Assembly (NCBI RefSeq): GCF_900107705.1
Contig: NZ_FNRE01000007.1
Coordinates: 1 to 64,000 of the forward strand
DNA: 64,000 nucleotides
Source: Prevotella sp. tc2-28
GTDB taxonomy: Bacteria; Bacteroidota; Bacteroidia; Bacteroidales; Bacteroidaceae
Reading direction: 5' to 3'
Shown here: in pieces, positions 37,101-42,199 of the stretch
Position numbering within the stretch: position 1 is the first letter of the stretch
How the letters are laid out: the number at the start of each line of letters is the position of its first letter
The notes under the pieces: model-generated
Seen by the model: only the letters and a program-made list of their open reading frames with translations
What the model was told of the DNA's origin: nothing
Database searches by the model: none
Made by a program: the position numbers and the translations under genes

Positions 37101-38448
37101 CGATATTTTCCGGCGTTGCCTTAACCTGCTGACGGAACAGCGAGACGATGGTCTGCGTCGTGTCGTAGGGCACGTCGGTTTGGTTGAAGCTGTCGAGCAG
37201 TTCCACCTGCGACTGGGTGACGATGGTGATATCACGCAGATTACTTCCCTTGAGGAATGCATCCAGCACCGTTTCGTAGCTCTCCAAGAACTGGCTGACC
37301 AGTTGCTCTGAATAAGCCCCTGTGTTATATTCTGCCCTCAGGTAGTAACGCCCTTCCTGTTGGGTTACGCGCACGTGTAACGGCATTTCCTCCGACATAT
37401 AGCACAAATCGTCAGCCGGTGCTGCTTTGCCGGCAATCTCTACCGTGTCTAATACGGTTCCGTGCCAGGAGAAGAGCGAGCCCATCTGCAGATTCAGGTC
37501 GCTGATGACATCGGTGAACGAATAGCTGTCGTGTGTCCGACAACCCGTTATCTGCTCCTGTGTGGCTTTCAGGAAGTCGAGTGTCGTAGTGTCGTCGCTA
37601 AATTTCACGAAGACGGGGAACGTTTTCACCAACATGCCGAAAGTGCGTTTCAGCTGCTTGTTCTGACGTCCTTTATGGACACTGCTGAACAGGGCTTCTT
37701 GCTCGTTGTTATACTTGGCCATCAGGAAACCATACACACCGGTAAAGAGGGTATTCTTGAAGATGCCCTGCTTTTCTCTGAAGGCTTCGATGGTGTCAAT
37801 ACCGACATTCAACTTTCTGGTAAGCGTACCTATTTTCTTCGTCGGTTCTTCCAGGTCTGGAATCAGCTGACTGAAGGTGTCGCTGCAGTCGAAGTTCTTG
37901 GCATACCATTGTTTGTCTTCCTCGAATGCCGCTGTCTGGCGCTTTTCAGCTTCCTGACGAGCCACGTCAGCCAGGGTGATAACCTCTGGTTCCAAGGCCT
38001 TGCCTCCATAGGCGGCGTCAATGTCGTCGAGTATCACTTTCAGTGACGTTCCGTCGGCAATGATATGGTGAACGTTTATCAGTAAATAGAGATGCTGGCT
38101 GTCCTTGAGCAGACGCATGCGGAACAGTCGGTCGTTATAGAGGTCGAACGGCGCCGTCATTCCTTGCTTTTCCGCCTCGATATCGGTGACGTGCTCCACC
38201 TCCAGGCTGAACGACTCGCTGTCATCGAGTATCTGCTGCGGGTCACCCTGTTCGTTCAGCCCTATGCGTGTAAATAGCGTGGGATGAGCAGCTACGGCAG
38301 ATTCTATGGCTGCCTTCAGCTTTTGCTCGTCCATACCGCCGTCGAGCCTATATAGATAGGTAATATGATAACAAACTTCGCCCTGGTGAGCGATACATTC
38401 GGCATAAATGCCATACTGGGATTTTGTTAGAGGTGCCGTAGTTTTCAT
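31120..38448 (-). CDS. two-module nonribosomal peptide synthetase with terminal reductase (C-A-T-C-A-T-R)
   Basis: The domain order of this 2442-residue synthetase is: C1 about 1-410 with HHIIADG at 127-133; A1 about 430-925 with YTSGSTGVPKG at 589-599 and YGPTE at 721; T1 about 935-1012 with presumed phosphopantetheine Ser973 in GLTSIMSI. The second half is C2 about 1033-1440 with HHLVVDG at 1157-1163; A2 about 1455-1948 with YTSGSTGVPKG at 1612-1622 and YGPTE at 1744; T2 about 1952-2030 with LGGTSL, Ser1994; and a short-chain-dehydrogenase-type thioester reductase about 2068-2442 with GATGYLG at 2077-2083 and YxxxK at Tyr2239/Lys2243. A leading C domain suggests N-acylation, and the reductase predicts release of an acyl-dipeptide aldehyde (or its cyclised product). 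T1 deviates from the usual GGxS core. Two in-frame period-7 arrays lie within it (A1 near 36.7 kb, R near 32.0 kb). No phosphopantetheinyl transferase is in the window. Confidence 0.93.
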   Translation of the reverse strand: MKTTAPLTKSQYGIYAECIAHQGEVCYHITYLYRLDGGMDEQKLKAAIESAVAAHPTLFTRIGLNEQGDPQQILDDSESFSLEVEHVTDIEAEKQGMTAPFDLYNDRLFRMRLLKDSQHLYLLINVHHIIADGTSLKVILDDIDAAYGGKALEPEVITLADVARQEAEKRQTAAFEEDKQWYAKNFDCSDTFSQLIPDLEEPTKKIGTLTRKLNVGIDTIEAFREKQGIFKNTLFTGVYGFLMAKYNNEQEALFSSVHKGRQNKQLKRTFGMLVKTFPVFVKFSDDTTTLDFLKATQEQITGCRTHDSYSFTDVISDLNLQMGSLFSWHGTVLDTVEIAGKAAPADDLCYMSEEMPLHVRVTQQEGRYYLRAEYNTGAYSEQLVSQFLESYETVLDAFLKGSNLRDITIVTQSQVELLDSFNQTDVPYDTTQTIVSLFRQQVKATPENIAVVYKDKQFTYQEVDELSDRIAGYVSEKVKVTSEEPVVSILIPRSEWMTIASLGVLKAGCAYQPLDPSYPKERLNFMMQDADAKLLIADEKLRDIVDEYQGGVLLTKDIEKLPTLSAEEKSQILNLDSQIKPNRLFILLYTSGSTGVPKGCQLEHGNLVCFCHWYQRYYDLKAGHHVAAYASYGFDANMMDMYPALTCGATVYIIPEELRLDLIALNDYFELNQMTHSFMTTQVGYQFATSIENHSLKHLSVGGEKLVSLTPPSNVLLTNIYGPTESTVCITHFDVTKTIKDIPIGKALDNVKLYIVDAAGHRLPVGAAGELWVSGPQVTRGYLNRPEKTAEVYIDNPFSDEPKYSRIYRTGDIVRYLPEGDIQFVGRKDGQVKIRGFRIELKEVEAVIRQFPGIKDATVQAFDEDGGGKFIAAYVVSDETVDIQALNDFIMEEKPPYMVPAVTMQIDAIPLNQNQKVNKKALPKPEKKAVDVEAEANVPMNVLEQEIHDIIAQIINTEDFGITTILGYVGLTSIMSIKLAIQINKRFGVTLDSKALAKSGSVQGIENEILKALMSGSATKQETAEVEHADMSNIPLSYAQMGVYVDSIKNPESTIYNTPVIARFPKDVDIPLLSKSVETLVKTHPMLQAHFGSAGADIIQIVDTEQPIEITQSQCKEADIPRYKWEFVKPFNLRQGPLYHIEIVTTEQAVYLMMDIHHLVVDGGSFDILLAQLFDLLNGKEIEPETFTYADFVAAQKAAESSEEYAAAHRFFQERLGNVEGATEVPSDLTNPVDQGTVGTIYTPLDFDAIEQFCHQHNISPAHHLLAATFYTLARFTNNEQLCIATISNGRSDLRISNTVGMFVNTLALSAEIGEQSVMEFLDETSRNFDETLRHETYPFARVAADYDLSAEIMFAYQMGVLDDLQYKGVTVPVDTFESDTPKFRISLFIQNDEKGQPSICLQYDKGRYSQGMMESFAHSIRNAANAFISQPDIPLKSVSLLDDGQVALLDSFNQTDVPYDTTQTIVSLFRHQVQQTPDNMAVVYHDNHYTYRQVDDITERIAAYLVSKGMGREDVVSIIIPRCEWMPIAALGVLKAGCAYQPLDPSYPAERLNFMIQDASAKMLIADESLRDIVSEYHGDVLLTKDIFDLPAVSKPVDVTVKPEDLFILLYTSGSTGVPKGCQLEHGNLAAFCHWYQRRFELRAEHRTSCYASYGFDCCMMDMYPALTCGACVYIIGDDIRLTLPEVNAYFNENHITHSFMTTQVAYQFATNMDNHSLLHLIAAGEKLASMAPPANFKMHNGYGPTEGTILITEYEVAEELKDIPVGKPLDNSRLYIVDKQFNRLPPGALGELWISGAHVTRSYLNRPEKTAEVYLQNPFSDEPKYSRIYRTGDIVRYQPDGNIQFAGRKDGQVKIRGFRIELKEVEAVIRQFPGIKDVTVQAFEYENGGKYIAAYIVSDKQVDIKELNAFIGQQKPPYMIPAATMQIDAIPLNQNQKVNRKALPAPVILASDHEYVAPANETERQFCDIFRDIIAVDKIGATDNFFDLGGTSLMVTKVIIEADKMGYHVAYGDVFTHPTPRLLAQFVSGETPIDNTDVEVSSFDYTGIDALLQHNNVETFLKGERQPLGNVLLTGATGYLGIHVLRELIETDATTITCLVRGKDLPTAEHRLKNLLFYYFEKSFKELFGTRILVVTGDVTQDLTTLTSESSPLTSKIDTVFNCAANVKHFSKGTDIEDVNIGGAQRCVEFCLKSGARLVHVSTTSIAEIWIDHGDGSQVPMLTERKLWFGQFLDNRYIHSKFLAERLVLDAVAHHGLSAKIMRVGNLASRSYDGEFQANFNSNSFMGRLKVFYTLGCCPYDGYDEITEMSPIDETAKAVVLLATTPKECTVFQPFNNHTELFGDVLQLMNKVGKEIRFVENDEFEKALAEAGQDPEKAKLLSAMMAYQDMTHGQKAVLIDRDNRYTCAVLHRLGFHWSDTAWDYVERLLTAISGFGYFDE
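31980..32014. repeat. period-7 repeat array inside the NRPS reductase domain
   Basis: Consecutive imperfect heptamers AAGTGAG, AGGTGAG, GATTCAG, AAGTAAG, CGTTGTG. They encode the loop LTTLTSESSPLTSK between the Rossmann strand ending VVTGDV and the conserved VFNCAANV. The frame is kept. Confidence 0.6.
36714..36741. repeat. period-7 repeat array inside NRPS adenylation domain 1
   Basis: Four heptamers TTTGAGA, ATCAAGA, TTCAAGA, TTTGAGA. They encode SQILNLDSQIK just ahead of the A3 core motif. The matching position in A2 lacks the array and is shorter, so it looks like an insertion. Confidence 0.65.
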
Positions 38449-38454
38449 ATGGTT

Positions 38455-38712
38455 TTAAATTTTGATAATATTCATAGAATCCAGGAAAATGATGATGAGC
38501 GCAATAGGTACAATCCAGCGCAGGATGAACAGATAGACCACTGTCACCATGTGTGAACCCTGATACCTGGCCTTGGGCACAAACCATCCCGTGACCACGA
38601 AATAGAAACTCATGATCATCATCACCGACAGGATGGTGGTCCAGGCGAACCACTGCCACCGGTTAGAGCCGCTCAACGCTCGGAAAGCCCCATATGATGA
38701 AAAAGAACCCAT
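38455..38712 (-). CDS. 85-residue two-helix membrane protein resembling part of an NSS symporter
   Basis: The small protein has two hydrophobic segments, about residues 22-45 (WTTILSVMMIMSFYFVVTGW) and 57-82 (VYLFILRWIVPIALIIIFL). The end, LRWIVPIALIIIFLDSMNI, matches the last helix of bacterial sodium:neurotransmitter symporters (typically R/KY-VAP-A-x-IF). The TGWFVPKA segment fits the helix before it. A full transporter has about 450 residues, so this is either a C-terminal relic with its own start codon or a distinct small protein. It lies 12 bases after the desulfidase-like gene and 6 bases before the NRPS start, as part of one transcription unit. Transporters of this family sometimes accompany amino acid catabolic genes, which fits a decayed partner of the upstream gene. 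Confidence 0.6.
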   Translation of the reverse strand: MGSFSSYGAFRALSGSNRWQWFAWTTILSVMMIMSFYFVVTGWFVPKARYQGSHMVTVVYLFILRWIVPIALIIIFLDSMNIIKI

Positions 38713-38724
38713 TGTTATCGTTTT

Positions 38725-40008
38725 TTAGTCTTTGGATGTCATGATGTTTAGTATCATCTCGTCGGTCTTGGTCATCGCGTCAGCACCGATACTCGTCAGG
38801 TTATGAATGCTCTTGTCCACATCGTCGTCAACGATGCCTTCCGACGAAGTGACACACTTGCCTTCCATAGCCAGCAGCGCCGACAGCAAGGCTGTAGAAA
38901 CACCAGAGGTAATCTTCAACGAGCACGATGGCTTGGCACCGTCGCATATCATTCCCGTCAGGTTGGCGACCATGTTTTTCACCGACGCACAGATACGGTT
39001 GTAGTCGCCGCCCATCAGATAAGTGATGCCGCAACTGCTGCCGATACTGGCGACCACACAGCCGCAGAGTGCCGAGAGTTTTCCCAGCGACTGCTTGATG
39101 TAGATGGCTGTCAGATGACTAAGCATCAAGGCTCGTATAAGTTCCTCTTCGGTATTCTCGTTTTCCTTGGCATAGACACATACGGGATTGGTGGCACAGA
39201 TGCCCTGGTTGCCGCTGCCGCTGTTCGACATCACCGGAATCATCGCACCACCCATACGCGCATCACAAGCCGATGCCGTCCGGGAGATGATGTGGCAATA
39301 GATGCTGTCGCCGAAGATGCCCTTCGACAGCGGACGCTCGATGCTCTTGCCGAGATTATGGCCGTAGTTGCCTTTCAGCGCCTCGCGTGCCGCATTCATA
39401 TTATAGGTACGCGTCTCCATGATGAAACTGATCTCTTCTAATGGAGCAGAAGTGGAGAAATCATACACCAGACGAAGGTTCAATGGCACATCGTCGGCAT
39501 CGCCGCTCACCGCTAACCGCTCACCGCTAACGACTTCACTTTTCATGCACGCCTCCTCCACAAACCGTGTGTGTCCTCCGGCAATGACGGCAGAAGCCTG
39601 CTTGTCGCCTGAAGTGCAGATGATTTCCACATACAACTTCTCGCTGATGCCCTCCTTCTGTTTGATGGTGATACGGTTCTCGGCAATATATTGCTTTCCA
39701 GCTTCGAGCGTCTCGGGTGTCAAGTCCTTAAGCACCTCCAACTGATAGTCGCTCTTGCCGATGAGAGCTCCTAAGGCAATGGCGATGGGCAAACCCAGCA
39801 TACCCGTTCCGGGAATACCAACCCCCATCGCATTTTTCAGGATATTGGGGCTCAGCAATGCTTCTATCTTGTCGGGGCGGCAACCCAGTTTCTCGGTGGC
39901 TTTCGCCGTACACAATGCCACGCACATCGGCTCTGTGCAGCCAATGGCAGGCACCACTTCGCGGTGTACCATTGCAATGATACGCTCTCTTAACGCTTTG
40001 TCCATCAT
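38725..40008 (-). CDS. cyuA: L-cysteine desulfidase / UPF0597 (serine dehydratase alpha-like) protein
   Basis: The 427-residue protein is of the UPF0597/YhaM family. Characterised members degrade L-cysteine to pyruvate, ammonia and sulfide using an iron-sulfur cluster. Diagnostic segments are VVPAIGCTEPMCVALCTAKA (Cys24), MGVGIPGTGMLGLPIA, MSNSGSGNQGICATNPV, LCGCVVASIGSSCGITYLMGG and MICDGAKPSCSLKI; conserved Cys residues are all present. An extra loop SEVVSGERLAVSGDADD (about residues 156-172) is encoded by heptamer repeats. It is the first gene of the unit that ends with the NRPS. Cysteine or serine catabolism is the expected role. Involvement in peptide synthesis is not evident. Confidence 0.87.
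   Translation of the reverse strand: MMDKALRERIIAMVHREVVPAIGCTEPMCVALCTAKATEKLGCRPDKIEALLSPNILKNAMGVGIPGTGMLGLPIAIALGALIGKSDYQLEVLKDLTPETLEAGKQYIAENRITIKQKEGISEKLYVEIICTSGDKQASAVIAGGHTRFVEEACMKSEVVSGERLAVSGDADDVPLNLRLVYDFSTSAPLEEISFIMETRTYNMNAAREALKGNYGHNLGKSIERPLSKGIFGDSIYCHIISRTASACDARMGGAMIPVMSNSGSGNQGICATNPVCVYAKENENTEEELIRALMLSHLTAIYIKQSLGKLSALCGCVVASIGSSCGITYLMGGDYNRICASVKNMVANLTGMICDGAKPSCSLKITSGVSTALLSALLAMEGKCVTSSEGIVDDDVDKSIHNLTSIGADAMTKTDEMILNIMTSKD
39503..39544. repeat. period-7 repeat array inside cyuA
   Basis: The 14-base unit CCGCTCACCGCTAA occurs twice exactly (39503-39516, 39517-39530), followed by CGACTTC and ACTTTTC. It encodes VVSGERLAVSG on the minus strand, a segment absent from typical family members. 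It is in frame. Confidence 0.75.
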
Positions 40009-40040
40009 ACCTATCTACTTGATTATGATATTTGATGGGA

Positions 40041-40071
40041 CAAATATAGCGAATAATCGGCATATAACAAA
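40041..40071 (-). promoter_or_regulatory. promoter of the cyuA-NRPS unit
   Basis: On the minus strand TTTG (40071-40068), a spacer of exactly 19 bases and TATATTTG (40048-40041) lie 33 bases upstream of the cyuA start. No other promoter-like sequence was noticed before the NRPS gene. Confidence 0.8.
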
Positions 40072-40125
40072 AAAAAGGCCTGTAAAAATTTTATAACTTG
40101 GCTTAATGGCTGTAGGTAGACAAAT

Positions 40126-40165
40126 AGACGGCTTTAGGCGAATATCCAGATGCCTAAAGCCGTCT
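40126..40165. repeat. 14-bp perfect hairpin
   Basis: AGACGGCTTTAGGC (40126-40139) pairs with GCCTAAAGCCGTCT (40152-40165) around a 12-base loop. It is the first of a run of palindromes in the roughly 0.9-kb gap between cyuA and the DUF4421 gene. It ends no visible gene, so a terminator role is unlikely. Confidence 0.7.
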
Positions 40166-40203
40166 TAATGTAAAAATGAAGATATTGACCTCCCCAAAAT
40201 CGT

Positions 40204-40257
40204 GAGTTAACTCAAATCATCCTTCGAGTTAATTCAATCGATAAAACGAGTTAACTC
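40204..40257. repeat. three spaced palindromic GAGTTAACTC-type motifs
   Basis: GAGTTAACTC at 40204-40213, GAGTTAATTC at about 40226-40235 and GAGTTAACTC at 40248-40257 recur at 22-base intervals, about two helical turns. They could be operator-like sites or degenerate repeat units. Confidence 0.6.
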
Positions 40258-40284
40258 ATCCTATTTTTGAGTATGATGAAACTG

Positions 40285-40399
40285 GAAGCAAGAAAAAGGG
40301 GGAAATCTTGCTTCTTGCGTTTCTCCGAAAGTAATTTCAATTACTCCGAATAGAAATTTAATTTCTCCGAAAGTAACGAAAATTTCTTTCGGAGAAATA
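40285..40399. repeat. nested short inverted and direct repeats
   Basis: GAAGCAAGA (40285-40293) pairs with TCTTGCTTC (40306-40314). The block TTTCTCCGAAAGTAA occurs at about 40320-40334 and 40362-40376. Its inverse, CTTTCGGAGAAAT, lies at about 40386-40398. Confidence 0.6.
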
Positions 40400-40403
40400 G
40401 GAA

Positions 40404-40676
40404 TTTCGATTTTACCCTCACACCCTAACCTTTTTGCGTCAAACCACGATGTACAGGGCGTTTGGGCATGTGAGGGACAAAGGATTCTCCCTCACGTCTC
40501 CCTAACGTTTTTGCCTCTGGAGGGTCACATTTTGCAATTCTGAGGCTCAAAATGTAATAGGTTACCCAGAATGTGAGGGAGACGTGAGGGAGAATGAAAA
40601 AGGGTAACGTGGTTCAAACGCCCTGTACATCGGCATTTGAGAGGGATGACGTTAGGGTGTGAGGGTAAAATCGAAA
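40404..40676. repeat. 273-bp long inverted repeat (MITE-like palindrome)
   Basis: The two halves are colinear inverted copies made of four perfect blocks with short mismatched gaps. Block 40404-40429 pairs with 40651-40676 (26 bp); 40447-40464 pairs with 40615-40632 (18 bp); 40484-40503 pairs with 40576-40595 (20 bp); 40527-40534 pairs with 40548-40555 (8 bp). The central loop is 13 bases. No coding sequence or clear target-site duplication was seen. The outer ends read TTTCGATTTTACCC. Confidence 0.85.
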
Positions 40677-40742
40677 AAACTTTTTTTCTGATGCAAATAA
40701 GGAACGCTTATTCTCCAATAAGGTACCCTTATTACGAAATAG

Positions 40743-40849
40743 CCCAAGGTTATTTTCCCATAACCTTGGGTATTAATAGTAGCCGGGAGTCCGTAGGCTT
40801 CGGACTCTCAGTCCGACCCGTTCGGACTGGCAGTCCGTCGGGACGGACT
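40743..40849. repeat. tandem hairpins, three sharing AGTCCG
   Basis: CCCAAGGTTAT (40743-40753) pairs with ATAACCTTGGG (40760-40770). Three adjacent hairpins follow: GAGTCCG/CGGACTC (40787-40807), CAGTCCGA/TCGGACTG (40809-40829) and AGTCCGTC/GACGGACT (40832-40849). They share AGTCCG half-sites in alternating orientation. Confidence 0.7.
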
Positions 40850-40929
40850 AATGAGACGCAGGGACTACTCGACAGGAGGTGCAAAGACAAATTAAAATGG
40901 GGGTGGTGTTATGTTTTTATCATTTTAAT

Positions 40930-40960
40930 TTTGATTTTTACGGATTTTGTTGTATTTTTG
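40930..40960 (+). promoter_or_regulatory. promoter of the DUF4421 gene
   Basis: TTTG (40930-40933), a spacer of exactly 19 bases and TATTTTTG (40953-40960). Its position rules out the upstream in-frame start at 40637. Confidence 0.8.
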
Positions 40961-41020
40961 GTCCCAGAAATGCAAACAAAAAGAATGATAAATGGAAATG
41001 GCAGTGTTTTTTCTTATGTC

Positions 41021-41998
41021 ATGAACAAAAAGTTTTTCTCACTCTGCCTCTTCTCGGTACTGGCCTTTCATCAGGTCGGCGCCCAGAACATCTTCCACCG
41101 TTTGGATGAAATGATGACAAGAAGGTATCGTAAGGGTAACATCGACACTGCATACATCATACGCCCTGAAACGAAGTGGACCATCAAGGCTCGACTGAAC
41201 GTATCGGGAGCGAAGATAGAAACGGAGGGCATCGAGAACGGACAGCACTTCAAGTCAGAGATGGAGGCGCAGAGAAAAACGACTATCAGTTTAGGTGTCA
41301 GCTATTTAGGTCTCTCTGTCAGCGCATCACTTAACCCTGCCCAACTGGCAGGCAAATACAGCGATTACGAACTGAGCATCAACAGCTACGGCCGACGCTT
41401 CGGCTTCGATGTCGTCTATCAGGACGCTCATAACTTCAAAGGATGGCACGACCAAGAGGGTATGGAGCGTATAGAGCTGCCCGACGACAAACTGAAGGTG
41501 AAGACGCTGAACCTAAATGCCTTCTACGTCTTCAACAGTAGGAGATTCTCCTATCCCGCAGCCTTCTCGCAGAGCTATATCCAACGCCAGTCGGCAGGCA
41601 GTGTCCTGCTGGCTGTCTCAGGCATGGGACAACGGGCTGAACTAGACTGGGAGAACCAGATGCGCCTGAAGATTACCAACCTGAGCATCGGTGCAGGCTA
41701 TGGCTATAACTATGTGCCCGGTCAGGGGTGGCTGCTACATATCTCCGCCCTACCCACCTTCATCGTCTACCACAACACATCGATAACCTACGGCGACGTC
41801 GACATTCCTCTGCGCTACCACTTCCCTGAGGTCATCATCACGGGTCGCGGTGCTGTGGTGCGCCAGTGGGGCAATAAGTTCATCGGCATGTCGATGGTGT
41901 TCAACTTCACCAACAACGGCAACGAGAAGACGATGGCACTGCACAACATGAAATGGAACATCCGAACCTTCTTCGGTGTACGGTTGGGCAAGAAATAA
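41021..41998 (+). CDS. DUF4421 family outer-membrane-type protein
   Basis: The 325-residue protein begins MNKKFFSLCLFSVLAFHQVGAQ, a clear signal peptide. It continues with alternating beta strands such as WTIKARLNVSGAKIE, TISLGVSYLGLSVSASLNP, DYELSINSYGRRFGFDVVYQ, LSIGAGYGYNYVPG and WNIRTFFGVRLGKK. DUF4421 proteins are found in Bacteroidota and look like small outer-membrane barrels; function is unknown. The start at 41021 was chosen by promoter position and signal peptide; ATG at 40985 is an alternative. It is a single gene, bounded by the palindrome-rich gap upstream and a strong terminator downstream. Confidence 0.82.
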   Translation: MNKKFFSLCLFSVLAFHQVGAQNIFHRLDEMMTRRYRKGNIDTAYIIRPETKWTIKARLNVSGAKIETEGIENGQHFKSEMEAQRKTTISLGVSYLGLSVSASLNPAQLAGKYSDYELSINSYGRRFGFDVVYQDAHNFKGWHDQEGMERIELPDDKLKVKTLNLNAFYVFNSRRFSYPAAFSQSYIQRQSAGSVLLAVSGMGQRAELDWENQMRLKITNLSIGAGYGYNYVPGQGWLLHISALPTFIVYHNTSITYGDVDIPLRYHFPEVIITGRGAVVRQWGNKFIGMSMVFNFTNNGNEKTMALHNMKWNIRTFFGVRLGKK

Positions 41999-42020
41999 GA
42001 ACCTGACAGGATAAAATAAG

Positions 42021-42058
42021 AAAAGTCCGCTAACACTGAATGCTTAGCGGACTTTTTC
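42021..42058. terminator. bidirectional terminator between DUF4421 gene and tRNA-Pro
   Basis: AAAGTCCGCTAA (42022-42033) pairs with TTAGCGGACTTT (42044-42055) around a 10-base loop. A- and T-runs on the two sides serve the plus-strand gene and the minus-strand tRNA. Confidence 0.85.
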
Positions 42059-42066
42059 AGCTTTTG

Positions 42067-42139
42067 TCGGGGCGACAGGACTCGAACCTGCGACAGCCTG
42101 GTCCCAAACCAGGAACGCTACCAACTGCGCTACGCCCCG
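42067..42139 (-). tRNA. tRNA-Pro (TGG anticodon)
   Basis: This 73-base tRNA begins CGGGGCG at 42139 and pairs with CGCCCCG at the 3' end; discriminator A. The anticodon arm CCTGG-TTTGGGA-CCAGG gives TGG. T-arm GCAGGTTCGAGTCCTGT is canonical. CCA is not encoded. Confidence 0.96.
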
Positions 42140-42151
42140 AATTTGCGGCTG

Positions 42152-42183
42152 CAAAGGTACGCATTTTTTGCGACCCTTGCAAA
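42152..42183 (-). promoter_or_regulatory. promoter of tRNA-Pro
   Basis: On the minus strand TTTG (42183-42180), a 20-base spacer and TACCTTTG (42159-42152) precede the tRNA by 12 bases. Confidence 0.8.
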
Positions 42184-42199
42184 TTTTTCCGCAATATTT

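Noticed and set aside
31120..40008. Horizontally acquired NRPS island with integrase or transport genes
   Set aside because: No mobility gene, exporter, regulator or resistance gene is adjacent, and base composition looks like the neighbours by eye. Transfer cannot be shown from this window.
40085..40890. CRISPR array
   Set aside because: Repeats differ in sequence and spacing, are palindromes of varied length, and there are no uniform spacers or cas genes.
40637..41020. Upstream in-frame extension of the DUF4421 gene
   Set aside because: It runs through the palindromes and the promoter at 40930-40960, and the signal peptide begins at 41021.
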